64,000 bases of DNA from Rhodococcus globerulus NBRC 14531 (GTDB taxonomy: Bacteria > Actinomycetota > Actinomycetes > Mycobacteriales > Mycobacteriaceae). Both the position numbers and the translations under genes were made by a program. Where the stretch lies: NCBI RefSeq assembly GCF_001894805.1, contig NZ_BCWX01000003.1:620001-684000 (forward strand). The letters are read 5' to 3'. Under the pieces are notes generated by a model. The model did no database searches. It saw only the letters and a program-made list of their open reading frames with translations, and had not been told where the DNA came from. Each line of letters begins with the position of its first letter. Position 1 is the stretch's first letter. Below are positions 7,131 to 15,212 of the stretch, piece after piece.

Positions 7131-8588
7131 ATGACTGCTCCGGTTGCTGTTGCACCAAAACCCAGTGCGCCTGCCCTACTGGTGCCACGCGTATGGCGTC
7201 GAGATCGGACGTCCATTCCGACGCGTCCGATGCTGATCGGATCGGCAGTGGTGGGTGTTCTTGCCGCCCTGATCCTCGATGTCGACACCATCGGGGTTGC
7301 CTACGCGATCGTGTTTGTCGGTGTCACGGTAGTTGTCGGGCTCCTCACGCCGCCACGGTTGACTCCGATTCAATGGGGAGCCTGCGCCGGCGCACTTGCG
7401 CTGTTCGGTGTGGCTGCGGTCCGCGGTGCGGGATGGCTTGTCTTTGTGTGCCTGGTGGCAGCGTGGGTTGTGTTCACCTGGGCGTTGATCGGTGGCCGGA
7501 CGTGGACAGGCATCGCGCTGGGAACGATCATGCCGTGGCGCGCTCCACTACGAGTGATGCGCTTTGCCCGGCGGAGAAACGCGAGACCCGGCGCAGCGCT
7601 GCGAGTGCCGGCCGTTCGTGTGGTGGCCGTAGGTGCCGTCAGCGTCGCAATGCTCCTGATCTTCGGATCTCTTTTTGCCAGTGCGGATCCGGAATTCGCG
7701 AAGTTCTTCGACGGCGCAGCTCCCTCGATTCGAGTCGATGAAACAATTGCTCACCTGTTGATCGGGGTATTGGTGGCTTTCGGGACGCTCACGGCTGTGT
7801 ATCTACGGCGCCGAACGCCTGACGTCGACGCGCTTGCTCCCATGCCGGCGTCGCCGCTGCCATTGTGGGAGTGGGTGGTGCCGCTCGCGATGCTGAACGT
7901 GCTGTTCTTGGGATTTGTTGCGGTGCAACTCAAGACGCTGTTCGGCGGCGACAAACACGTCCAGGTCACGGACGGTCTGACGTATGCTGACTATGCGCGT
8001 CAAGGATTCTGGCAGCTGATGATGGTGACGGTGCTGACGTTGTTGGTGATCGCGGTTGCGGTTCGGCGTGTAGATCGCGATGATCGCCGATCGAGGGCAC
8101 TGGCCCGGGGGCTGCTTGGCGCGCTGTGCACGTTCAGCCTTGTCATTGTGGCGTCGGCCGTTCATCGAATGTGGTTGTACGAGAACCAGTACGGATTCAC
8201 GAGGCTGCGAGTGAGTGTCTTTGCCGTCGAACTGCTGCTCGGGCTGGTCTTTGTCTTGCTGATCATCGCGGGAGTGCGGATGTCGGGCGCGTGGCTGCCG
8301 ACGGCTGTACTCGCCATGGCCACTGTGGGCTTGCTGGGCTTTGCGTTCTTCAACCCTGATGCGTACATCGCGGAGAAGAACGTCGAGCGCTTCGAGCAGG
8401 GGAAGAGCATCGACGTGAACTATCTGAGCACGCTTTCGGTCGATGCCGTTCCTGCACTTGATCGACTGCCGGAGCCGCAGCGCAGTGATTCGCTGTGGTA
8501 CCTGAAACAGGAACTGCGCGGATCCGAAGATTCGTGGTGGGAGTTCAACAGTGCGCGCAAGCAGGCCAGGGAGATCCTGTTCGGATAG
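7131..8588 (+). CDS. DUF4153/DUF4173 polytopic membrane protein
   Basis: A 485-residue protein with about ten to twelve hydrophobic segments. The conserved block 'VPLAMLNVLFLGFVAVQL' followed by 'LTYADYARQGFWQLMMVTVLTL' near residue 240-310 is typical of the DUF4153/DUF4173 family of actinobacterial membrane proteins. The C-terminal 80 residues are soluble and end SARKQAREILFG. The function is unknown; such genes often follow two-component operons, as here, which suggests that the kinase pair and this protein work together. The ATG at 7131 was preferred to the TTG at 7104 because GTAGG lies upstream and the shorter form starts like its relatives (MTAPVAV). Confidence 0.85.
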   Translation: MTAPVAVAPKPSAPALLVPRVWRRDRTSIPTRPMLIGSAVVGVLAALILDVDTIGVAYAIVFVGVTVVVGLLTPPRLTPIQWGACAGALALFGVAAVRGAGWLVFVCLVAAWVVFTWALIGGRTWTGIALGTIMPWRAPLRVMRFARRRNARPGAALRVPAVRVVAVGAVSVAMLLIFGSLFASADPEFAKFFDGAAPSIRVDETIAHLLIGVLVAFGTLTAVYLRRRTPDVDALAPMPASPLPLWEWVVPLAMLNVLFLGFVAVQLKTLFGGDKHVQVTDGLTYADYARQGFWQLMMVTVLTLLVIAVAVRRVDRDDRRSRALARGLLGALCTFSLVIVASAVHRMWLYENQYGFTRLRVSVFAVELLLGLVFVLLIIAGVRMSGAWLPTAVLAMATVGLLGFAFFNPDAYIAEKNVERFEQGKSIDVNYLSTLSVDAVPALDRLPEPQRSDSLWYLKQELRGSEDSWWEFNSARKQAREILFG

Positions 8589-8600
8589 CCGCGCGCCGAT

Positions 8601-8640
8601 TGTGCAGCCGCAGAGGTAGTTACCCCTGCGGCTGCACAAT
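8601..8640. terminator. bidirectional terminator hairpin
   Basis: TTGTGCAGCCGCAG (8601-8614) and CTGCGGCTGCACAA (8627-8640) are perfect 14-bp inverted repeats around a 12-base loop. The hairpin sits between the convergent DUF4153 and sulfatase genes and can serve both strands. Confidence 0.8.
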
Positions 8641-8651
8641 TGCCCTGCGGC

Positions 8652-10988
8652 CTAGTGCACGGCCAGCGAAATCTTCTCGCGCTCCTGCGCGGACACAACA
8701 TCACGCGTCGGAAGCAAGTCGATGGTCACGCTGTTGAGTTTGCCGCCGTAGCGGAACGTGCCCTTCTCCGCGAATTCCTCGGAAACCGGGCTGCCACGGT
8801 TGATTCCGATATCCAGCTGCTCGTTCATGCTGAAGATCGCCCGGGTGGTCTTGTCGACCCTGCCCTCCGCGACAACCTCGCCGTCGACGCGCACCGTCGC
8901 GAGACCGCCTTTGCCGATACCACCGCCGTCGTAGTCGAAATTGACCGAAACTTCCTTGGCGTCGGGGGACAGGGGCTTCTCGGCGCGCACGAAGGTACGG
9001 CCACCACCGCTGAAGTTGTAGCAGTACACGGGGACGGAATCGATGATGTACAGAGCGAATCCGCCGAACCGGCCACCGAGGCTGACCAGCATGCCGTCGG
9101 CGACGCTGCCCAGGTTGGCGGTCAACGCGTACGAGCGGTTGAAGAAGTTGGGTGCTGCCTTCTCGACCAGCCCGTTCATATGCGGGTACAGCGTCAGCGA
9201 CTTGCGGCCCATCATGGGATGCGGCGGACGTGATTCCGGTGTCGAATGCCGTCCGACGGTACGGTCGTCGAGCGGCAGCACCTGGTACTTGGCGGCCTCG
9301 ACCAGGAACTTTTCCTTGAGTCGCGCGAGGATCTCAGGATGTTCGTCCGCGAGGTCACGGGCCTGCGACCAATCGACCGTCGTGTCGTACAACTCCCACT
9401 TGTCGTCGCTCAGCGACGTCAGTTCCAGTCCGTGCGTTGCCATCAGCCACGGGGCACGGTGCGCGGTGACTGCGGTCCAACCGTGATCGTAGATGCCGCG
9501 GTTTCCGAAGATCTCGAAATACTGTGTGGTGTGCCGCTCGTCGGCCGCTGGATCATCGAAGGTGTAGTTCATCGCTACACCCTCCATCGGTTTCTGCGTT
9601 ACACCGTCGACGCTTGTCGGAGCCGGGATGCCGGCAGCTTCGAGGATCGTCGGGGTGATGTCGACGCAATGGTGCCACTGTTCACGGATGCCGGGATTCT
9701 CGATTCCCTTGGGCCAGTGCGCGATCAGCCCGTTGCGGGTTCCGCCGTAGTGAGAGGCAACCTGCTTGGCCCACTGGTACGGGGTGTCGAGCGCTAGTGC
9801 CCAGGCAGCCGGGTAGTGCGGATAGCTGGTTTCGGTACCCAGTTCGTCGTACCGGGCGAGCACGTCTGCGGTCGCGGTCTTGTAGCCGTTGAGCCCGGCT
9901 AGGTAGTTGAACGAACCCTCCATGCCGCCTTCGGCCGAGGCTCCGTTGTCACCCATCATGTAGAGGACGAGGGTGTTGTCCAGAACGTCCATGTCCTGCA
10001 GGCGATCCACCAGTCGCCCGACCTCGTCGTCGGTGTGCTCGAGGAACGCGGCGTACAACTCCATGAGCCGGGCCGAGACCTTCTTCTGGTCATCGTCGAG
10101 CTCATCCCAGTGTGGAACGCCCGGTGCCCACGGAGCCAGGACGGTATCTGGCCCAACGACGCCCAGTTCCTTCTGCTTTTCGAGAGTGATCTCTCGCTGG
10201 CGATCCCACCCGTGATCGAATTCGCCGACGTACTTGTTCAGGTAACTGTCCGGAACCTGAAGGGGCGCATGGCACGCGCCGAAGGGGAGGTAGCAGAACC
10301 ACGGCTTGTCCGGGTCCATGGTGTTGACGCCCTCGACCCACTCGATTGCGTGATCGACCAGATCCTCGGAGAGGTGATAGCCCTCCTGCGGTGTCTTGGG
10401 CAGGTCCACCATCGTGAAGTCCTCGTAGAGAACCGGTGTGAACTGGTCGGACTCGGCGCCCAGAAAGCCGTAGAATTTGTCGAACCCTTCGCGTACCGGC
10501 CAACGATCGAACGGCCCCGCCGCTGTGGTCTCCCAGGTCGGAGTCTGGTGCATCTTGCCGAAAGCGCCCGTAGCGTAACCATTTCCCTGCAAAATGCGAG
10601 CAACGGTGGCCGCCGAGGCCGGCCGGGTTCCGTTGTATCCGGGTGCGGCGTTTGCCATCTCGGAGATGACACCCATGCCGACGCTGTGATGATTGCGGCC
10701 TGTCAGAGTGGCAGCTCGGGTTGGTGAACACAGTGCGGCCGTGTGGAATCGGCTGTACTTGACGCCGGTGTCTGCCAGGCGTTCAGCCGTCGGGGTACGG
10801 CACGGGCCACCAAAAGCGGAGGGGGCGCCGAATCCGACATCGTCGATCATGACGAGCAGAACGTTGGGTGCCCCGGCCGGCGGGCGAATCGGCTCTGGCC
10901 GGGTGAATGGCACTTTCTGGTCTCGGTAGTCGACGGATGCGGCGACGTTCGGCGTCTCGGGGATGATCGGGATGGAATGACGATTCAC
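8652..10988 (-). CDS. arylsulfatase (formylglycine-dependent, AtsA/AtsD type)
   Basis: A 778-residue sulfatase. The active-site signature C87-S-P-T-R91 followed by AATLTGR marks where Cys is converted to formylglycine; D49-D50 in VLLVMIDDVGFG begin the metal site. There is no signal peptide, so it should be cytoplasmic like the roughly 787-residue M. tuberculosis AtsA and AtsD, which it matches in length and start ('RPPAGAPNVLLVMIDD'). The last 200 residues form the extra C-terminal domain of that group. It hydrolyses sulfate esters to release sulfate. The formylglycine-generating enzyme it needs is encoded 1.8 kb away in the same cluster, and a TetR gene is divergent. The natural substrate cannot be told from sequence. 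Confidence 0.93.
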   Translation of the reverse strand: MNRHSIPIIPETPNVAASVDYRDQKVPFTRPEPIRPPAGAPNVLLVMIDDVGFGAPSAFGGPCRTPTAERLADTGVKYSRFHTAALCSPTRAATLTGRNHHSVGMGVISEMANAAPGYNGTRPASAATVARILQGNGYATGAFGKMHQTPTWETTAAGPFDRWPVREGFDKFYGFLGAESDQFTPVLYEDFTMVDLPKTPQEGYHLSEDLVDHAIEWVEGVNTMDPDKPWFCYLPFGACHAPLQVPDSYLNKYVGEFDHGWDRQREITLEKQKELGVVGPDTVLAPWAPGVPHWDELDDDQKKVSARLMELYAAFLEHTDDEVGRLVDRLQDMDVLDNTLVLYMMGDNGASAEGGMEGSFNYLAGLNGYKTATADVLARYDELGTETSYPHYPAAWALALDTPYQWAKQVASHYGGTRNGLIAHWPKGIENPGIREQWHHCVDITPTILEAAGIPAPTSVDGVTQKPMEGVAMNYTFDDPAADERHTTQYFEIFGNRGIYDHGWTAVTAHRAPWLMATHGLELTSLSDDKWELYDTTVDWSQARDLADEHPEILARLKEKFLVEAAKYQVLPLDDRTVGRHSTPESRPPHPMMGRKSLTLYPHMNGLVEKAAPNFFNRSYALTANLGSVADGMLVSLGGRFGGFALYIIDSVPVYCYNFSGGGRTFVRAEKPLSPDAKEVSVNFDYDGGGIGKGGLATVRVDGEVVAEGRVDKTTRAIFSMNEQLDIGINRGSPVSEEFAEKGTFRYGGKLNSVTIDLLPTRDVVSAQEREKISLAVH

Positions 10989-11020
10989 AAGCGGGCTCCT
11001 GGCTGTATCGAGGCCGAGAA

Positions 11021-11037
11021 TTAAGTAGATGACTTAA
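11021..11037. promoter_or_regulatory. operator 1 for the sulfatase/TetR divergent promoters
   Basis: TTAAGT-N5-ACTTAA is a perfect 17-bp palindrome 33 bases upstream of the sulfatase start codon. A second site of the same form lies at 11164-11180 by the TetR gene. Matching palindromes on both sides of a divergent TetR gene are the usual arrangement for autoregulation plus control of the neighbour, so the TetR protein at 11181 is the likely ligand (inference). Confidence 0.75.
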
Positions 11038-11101
11038 TCTGCAGCGTAACTCCCGATGTCGCATTCAATGGCAAGTTCTCGTTGAGTGGGATTCGATCCC
11101 C

Positions 11102-11147
11102 GCTGTGCGCCTTTGTTAACCCCCGGCGGTTAATAAAGGCGGACGGC
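11102..11147. repeat. 46-bp palindromic element, copy A
   Basis: Arms at 11102-11121 and 11128-11147 (20 bp each, three mismatches) enclose a 6-base loop CCCGGC. The left arm begins GCTGTGCGCCTTT. A nearly identical copy with perfect arms lies at 27469-27514 and a related one at 39639-39686. Here it sits in a promoter region rather than behind a gene. Confidence 0.85.
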
Positions 11148-11163
11148 AATTAGGGTTGCAGTT

Positions 11164-11180
11164 TTAAGGCACTGACTTAT
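11164..11180. promoter_or_regulatory. operator 2 at the TetR gene start
   Basis: TTAAGG-N5-ACTTAT ends directly before the first candidate ATG of the TetR gene. It has the same half-site and the same 5-base spacing as operator 1 (11021-11037). A bound repressor would block translation-start-proximal transcription of its own gene. Confidence 0.7.
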
Positions 11181-11870
11181 ATGCTCCATCTCATGCCCAG
11201 CTCGTCAGATGCCAAGAGTGCAATGATCGCCGTCGCAGAACGCATGTTTGCCGAACGTGGCATTCACGAGGTGTCGATGCGCGATGTCGCGGCAGCAGCG
11301 GGGCAACGCAACAACTCTGCGGTTCAGTATCACTTCGGTGGTCGGGACGGCTTGGTGCTGGCCGTGTTCCGGTATCGGATGGGTCAGATCAACATTGCGC
11401 GTCTGACGTACCTCGACGACATCGACTCGAGTGGGCGTACGGATACGGTTCGAGCTTTGGTCGAGGCGTTCATTTACCCTCTTGCAGATTTCCTTGCCAC
11501 TGCCGACGGATCGAACTATGCGCGGTTCATCGCCAGGGTCTCGCCCTCGGTCGATACACAAAGTGTCGAGTTCCGTGAGGTCAGCGAGGCGAACAACGAA
11601 GTTGTCTCGCGGCTGACACGGGCACTGAACCACCTCTCGCGTCGTGTCGCTGTCGAGCGGATCGACCTGATGTCCAACATGACCGTCGCCGCGCTTGCTG
11701 TTTTCGAGCAGCGGCGTGAAGAGGGAAATCCCGTGGTGAAGGCGGATTTCGACACAACTGTCGACCATCTGGTCGACCTCATGGTGGCGGCACTGCTGGC
11801 TCCGCAGAGTGAGCACACACGAACCCGAAGCAAGATCGCGCAGTCCACTGACGCGCGAGTCAACACGTAA
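11181..11870 (+). CDS. TetR-family regulator of the sulfate-ester cluster
   Basis: A 229-residue regulator. The N-terminal helix-turn-helix covers about residues 12-60: 'AVAERMFAERGIHEVSMRDVAAAAGQRNNSAVQYHFGGRDGL', with the typical TetR FAERG and YHFGG signatures (the variant 'QRNNSAVQYHFG' is shared by a Rhodococcus/Mycobacterium subgroup). The remaining 160 residues are the helical ligand and dimer domain. ATG 11181 or 11193 may be the start; the latter leaves room for operator 2. It is divergent from the sulfatase and 20 bases upstream of the dioxygenase gene, probably in one operon with it. A sulfate ester or product is the expected inducer (inference). Confidence 0.9.
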   Translation: MLHLMPSSSDAKSAMIAVAERMFAERGIHEVSMRDVAAAAGQRNNSAVQYHFGGRDGLVLAVFRYRMGQINIARLTYLDDIDSSGRTDTVRALVEAFIYPLADFLATADGSNYARFIARVSPSVDTQSVEFREVSEANNEVVSRLTRALNHLSRRVAVERIDLMSNMTVAALAVFEQRREEGNPVVKADFDTTVDHLVDLMVAALLAPQSEHTRTRSKIAQSTDARVNT

Positions 11871-11890
11871 ATCGAAACGGAGCTATTTTC

Positions 11891-12808
11891 ATGGCTGCAC
11901 TCACGTCGTCTCGTACAGTTCAAATCGGCAATCACACAATCGAATTCGGACCTCGCGGGATGCGTCGTAATCCCGAAGGTGTCGAGTCGATGCCGTACGA
12001 GCGTTTCACTCTCACCCCGGTCACACCGTTCATCGGCGCTGAGATCAGCAACATCGATCTGCGTGATCCGTCGGCCGAGCAGATCGACGACGTTCGTCGT
12101 GCATTGCTCGAATGGAAGGTTGTGTTCTTCCGCGACCAGAACATCTCGAGTCTCAATCACCGTGACTTTGCCAGCAATTGGGGCGAACTCGAAGTTCACC
12201 CACTGCTCCCACAGGGTGAAGTTCCGGCCGTGGTTCGATTCGAACGCGGCGAGGACAGCCCAGGCACCGAAAACATCTGGCACGTCGACGTGACCTGGAC
12301 GAAGACACCGCCGCTAGGCTCTGTCCTGCGTGCGATCGATGTTCCGCCGGCCGGTGGCGACACCCTGTGGGCCGACATGGGCAACGCGTTCGATTGCCTT
12401 CCTGACGAGGTCAAGGAGCTGATCGACGGACGCGAGGCGGTCCACGACTTCGTTCCGTCCTTCGGCCGCAGCATGTCGCCCGAAAAGCTCGAGAAGATGA
12501 AGGAGCAGTACCCGCCGGTCCTGCATCCGATGGTGCGCAAGCACCCCGAGACGGGCCGCAAAACGCTGTTTGTGAACAGCCTCTTCACCACGCATATTCC
12601 GGACATGGATCCGCAGGAAGGCAACGACCTGCTCAACCTGCTGTTCGCGCAGGTCAAGGTTCCGGATTTCCAGTGCCGTTTCAAGTGGGCAGCTAATTCC
12701 ATTGCGTTCTGGGATAACCGGGCAACGCAGCACTACGCGGCCAGTGACTATTTCCCGCATCGACGGATCATGGAGCGCGTCGCGATTCTCGGCGACGCAC
12801 CCTTCTGA
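11891..12808 (+). CDS. TauD/TfdA-family 2-oxoglutarate dioxygenase (AtsK-like)
   Basis: A 305-residue Fe(II)/2-oxoglutarate dioxygenase. The metal-binding facial triad is visible as H131-V-D133 (in NIWHVDVTW) and a distal His near 281 (in NRATQHYAASDYFPHRR), with an Arg about 11 residues later for 2-oxoglutarate. Members include taurine dioxygenase and the alkyl-sulfatase AtsK, which cleave C-S or C-O-S compounds oxidatively. Its place between the sulfatase regulator and the formylglycine enzyme points to sulfate-ester or sulfonate use rather than TfdA activity (inference). CGGAG precedes the ATG. Its stop lies two bases from the end of the convergent FGE gene. Confidence 0.9.
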   Translation: MAALTSSRTVQIGNHTIEFGPRGMRRNPEGVESMPYERFTLTPVTPFIGAEISNIDLRDPSAEQIDDVRRALLEWKVVFFRDQNISSLNHRDFASNWGELEVHPLLPQGEVPAVVRFERGEDSPGTENIWHVDVTWTKTPPLGSVLRAIDVPPAGGDTLWADMGNAFDCLPDEVKELIDGREAVHDFVPSFGRSMSPEKLEKMKEQYPPVLHPMVRKHPETGRKTLFVNSLFTTHIPDMDPQEGNDLLNLLFAQVKVPDFQCRFKWAANSIAFWDNRATQHYAASDYFPHRRIMERVAILGDAPF

Positions 12809-12809
12809 T

Positions 12810-13772
12810 CTACTCCTGCGGAATTCGCACGACGCACCGGAAGCCGACGTGGCAGGTCGAGGACTCTTCGGACTCGCTCTGCCGCGCGGCCGGCCGGTAG
12901 CGCAGGCAGTAGTTGGGTGCACACAGATGTGACCCACCTTTGATAACTCGCAGCGGATAGGATTCTCCCGCAACGGTTTCCGTTGCAAGCTCGGCGCGCG
13001 GATTGCGAGGGATGCAGCACGAGGTGGCCGGTGCCAGATTCTTGGTGCTGTGGGCGTGGTCGGACGTGTAGTGATCCGCTGTCCATTCCCAGACGTTGCC
13101 GGCCATATCGAGGAGGCCGTAGCCGTTTGGGCGGAATTTTCCAACGGGAGCGGTGCGTTCGTAGCCGTCTTCGAGCAGGTTCTCCCACGGGAACTGGCCT
13201 TGCCACACGTTGCCACCGGGCTTTCCGCCAGGAGAGTCCTCGTCGCCCCACACGTAAGCCTTGCGATCGAGGCCACCGCGCGCCGCGTACTCCCACTCCG
13301 CTTCGGTGGGAAGTTCCTTGCCGGCCCACTGGGCATATGCCTGCGCGTCGAAGTACGACACGTGTGTCACGGGATGTTTCTCGCGACCACCGACATTGCT
13401 GCTCGGGCCTTCCGGGTGCCGCCAATCCGCGCCGGGTGTGAAGGTCCACCACTGGGTGTAGTCGTCCAAGGAGACCGGTCCTGGCGGTGAGTGGAAGACC
13501 AGAGAACCAGGCACCAGCAGTGCCGGGTCGGCATCGGGGTAGTCGGCCGGATCGGGCGCGACCTCCGCCGTCGTGACATGTCCTGTTGCTTTGACGAATC
13601 GTCGGAACTCGGCCACGGTGACGGCCGTCGTATCCATCCAGAAACTGTCGACGCTCACCTGGTGAACGGGGCGTTCTTCCGGGTAGAAGTCCTCGGAACC
13701 CATCCAGAAGGTTCCGCCCGGGATCAAAGACATGTTCTTCGGGGGAGTACTCATGGCGGCTGAGGGCGTCAT
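12810..13772 (-). CDS. formylglycine-generating enzyme (sulfatase-modifying factor, SUMF1/FGE)
   Basis: A 320-residue FGE. It converts the Cys of the sulfatase CxPxR motif to formylglycine. The two catalytic, copper-binding cysteines are C284 and C289 in GGSHLCAPNYCLRYRP. Other family blocks are 'MSLIPGGTFWMGSEDFYPEE', LPTEAEWEYAARGG and GYGLLDMAGNVWEWTAD. It is cytoplasmic, without signal peptide, as expected for an actinobacterial enzyme acting on a cytoplasmic sulfatase. The start is not certain: ATG at 13772 or 13754; the longer frame to 13820 adds residues unlike the family. It lies convergent to the dioxygenase and is the obvious activator of the sulfatase at 8652-10988; M. tuberculosis Rv0711-Rv0712 has the same pairing. 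Confidence 0.94.
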   Translation of the reverse strand: MTPSAAMSTPPKNMSLIPGGTFWMGSEDFYPEERPVHQVSVDSFWMDTTAVTVAEFRRFVKATGHVTTAEVAPDPADYPDADPALLVPGSLVFHSPPGPVSLDDYTQWWTFTPGADWRHPEGPSSNVGGREKHPVTHVSYFDAQAYAQWAGKELPTEAEWEYAARGGLDRKAYVWGDEDSPGGKPGGNVWQGQFPWENLLEDGYERTAPVGKFRPNGYGLLDMAGNVWEWTADHYTSDHAHSTKNLAPATSCCIPRNPRAELATETVAGESYPLRVIKGGSHLCAPNYCLRYRPAARQSESEESSTCHVGFRCVVRIPQE

Positions 13773-13824
13773 GGTTTCAGCATGACATGCGGCCCGGAAT
13801 GGGTGAAACGAGAATCCCATCTGG

Positions 13825-13859
13825 TGCCCTCGTCAGGATTTGAACCTGCGACCCTTCCT
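13825..13859 (-). pseudogene. 3' fragment of tRNA-Arg(CCT), possible attachment-site remnant
   Basis: These 35 bases match the 3' end of the intact tRNA at 15140-15212 in 33 positions, from the anticodon-stem 3' strand through the T arm (GGTTCAAATCC) and acceptor strand GAGGGC, on the same strand. Unlike the intact gene, the fragment is followed by an encoded CCA. The 5' half is absent. A displaced tRNA 3' end of this extent is the usual scar of integration by a tyrosine recombinase. Confidence 0.75.
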
Positions 13860-13969
13860 GTCGCGGGTTCAAAATTGAATGCAGGCAGTTTAGGCGGCGA
13901 GGGAGACGGACAACTCGCGCTGGAGCGAATCGGTATGGATCCGGTGCGCCGCGTCAGGGAAGGATCTGT

Positions 13970-14785
13970 CTAGGTGCTGGATGCGATCGTCTGATTGTCG
14001 GTGGGTTGTGAAGGTTCGATCTTGTGCCGTTTGACGAGTAGGACAATGGCGATGATGGGGTAGGCCAGGATTGGCGCGAAGGCGCCCACGTACGACGTTT
14101 GGTCCAACAGGATGATGCTGCCGCTGATGAGAGCAAAGTCGAAAAGTCCGTGGAGTACGGAGTTCAGGGCGTTACTGCCCGAAACTCGGCGTGTGAGGTA
14201 GAAGAAGTATCCAGCGAGGCTGACAATGATTGCTTGTGGGACAGCGGAAGCGCCGTGTCCGAAGACGTTGGAGAGGTGGACGGCGCCGAAGATGAGACTG
14301 GACCACAGGGCTACCTGGCCTTCGCGGAGTCCGTGGTTGCGCAGCATGGTCACTCCGATGCCGCGGAACATTCCTTCTTCGCCCCAGCCGACGAATTGCG
14401 TGGCAATTAGTAGGACAAGGACAAACAGCCAGCCTTTCTCTGCGAGTGCGCTGTAGTCGATGCCCACGAGGATCGCGACGAGCAGGATGGCAGGAACGAC
14501 CCACACCCAGCGGTTCACCGGTCGGTCATCCTTGAGCACTGGACGCCACCAACCCAGAGCTGCGATGACGCCGTAGGTAAAGATGAGGGCGAGTCCCAAG
14601 GGGATCACCATCGTGAAGATGACTCCACGGGTGGTTAGTGTGTCGTCCTCGTTGCTCCAACCCGCGATGAGGCGGCCGCCGAACTGAATAATTGCCAGGT
14701 ACGCGATGACGATCACTGCGAAGGCGACGTACGAGAGTTGACGCCCGGAGATGCGAGGCTGACCCTCGTACTTGTGTATGTCCAC
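13970..14785 (-). CDS. CPBP family intramembrane metalloprotease
   Basis: A 271-residue membrane protein with about eight hydrophobic segments. The CPBP (CAAX protease/Abi) motifs are in order: EE-x3-R in GWGEEGMFRG, F-x3-H in FGAVHL and H-x3-D in HGLFDF. They form the glutamyl/zinc active site of the Rce1-type proteases. In bacteria these proteins are linked to bacteriocin self-immunity or membrane-protein processing, but most are uncharacterised. It is the only intact gene between the two tRNA-Arg sequences (13825 and 15140), so it may be cargo of a small integrated element. The start at 14785 (MDIHKYEGQP) has no strong ribosome binding site. Confidence 0.88.
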   Translation of the reverse strand: MDIHKYEGQPRISGRQLSYVAFAVIVIAYLAIIQFGGRLIAGWSNEDDTLTTRGVIFTMVIPLGLALIFTYGVIAALGWWRPVLKDDRPVNRWVWVVPAILLVAILVGIDYSALAEKGWLFVLVLLIATQFVGWGEEGMFRGIGVTMLRNHGLREGQVALWSSLIFGAVHLSNVFGHGASAVPQAIIVSLAGYFFYLTRRVSGSNALNSVLHGLFDFALISGSIILLDQTSYVGAFAPILAYPIIAIVLLVKRHKIEPSQPTDNQTIASST

Positions 14786-14912
14786 TGCCCAATGTTAGAG
14801 CGCAGATTGATTTGACGCGGGCTGACCCGCTCGGCAGGTCACGCCAGATTCGCCCCTTGTTGATCCGCCCAGAATTGCTCGTTATGCCGCGCCGGTAAGG
14901 CTGCCACGACCG

Positions 14913-14949
14913 AAAAGCCCCATCTCTCTGGCGCGGGATGGGGCTTTTT
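14913..14949. terminator. Rho-independent terminator
   Basis: AAAAGCCCCAT (14913-14923) pairs with ATGGGGCTTTT (14939-14949) around a 15-base interior, followed by a further T. It has an A-run on one side and a T-run on the other, so it can act in both directions. It lies upstream of the CPBP gene and just behind the gene remnant at 14965-15108. Confidence 0.8.
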
Positions 14950-14964
14950 GTCGTGCAGTCCGAA

Positions 14965-15108
14965 CTACTCGTCCACTCTGGCGACCGCAGGGAGGAACGC
15001 TCGAATGATCCCGTAGTTTGCCCGGAATTTCGATCCATCGCGAATGATCAGTTCGCGTCGTTTCAACTCGTTGAGATCTCGGGTTAGGCGGAGTTGCAGG
15101 TCGCGCAC
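14965..15108 (-). pseudogene. C-terminal remnant of a winged-helix-ended protein
   Basis: On the minus strand an open frame of 47 codons (GTG 15106-15108 to TAG 14965) encodes a fragment with 'RLTRDLNELKRRELIIRDG' and ending IIRAFLPAVARVDE. This looks like the last part of a winged helix, the kind that closes some Fic or regulator proteins, followed by a normal stop and a terminator. There is no ribosome binding site and the frame has no proper beginning: upstream it runs towards the tRNA. I read it as the surviving end of a larger gene. The family is not certain. Confidence 0.45.
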
Positions 15109-15139
15109 ATGTTATGACCTGGATGAAAGGGCATAAATG

Positions 15140-15212
15140 TGCCCTCGGCAGGATTCGAACCTGCGACCCTTCCTTTAGGAGAGGAATGCTCTATCCCCTG
15201 AGCTACGAGGGC
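15140..15212 (-). tRNA. tRNA-Arg (anticodon CCT)
   Basis: The 73-base minus-strand gene folds as a normal cloverleaf: acceptor GCCCTCG with CGAGGGC and discriminator A, D arm GCTC-AGGGGATA-GAGC, anticodon stem TTCCT/AGGAA with loop CTCCTAA, T arm CGCAGGTTCGAATCCTGCC. The anticodon CCT reads AGG, so it is tRNA-Arg. CCA is not encoded. A 3' partial copy lies 1.3 kb downstream at 13825-13859, which makes this gene a probable integration target. Confidence 0.95.

Noticed and set aside
13860..13969. Second tRNA-like sequence after the tRNA fragment
   Set aside because: GCGGGTTCAAAATT looks like a T arm but no cloverleaf can be drawn.
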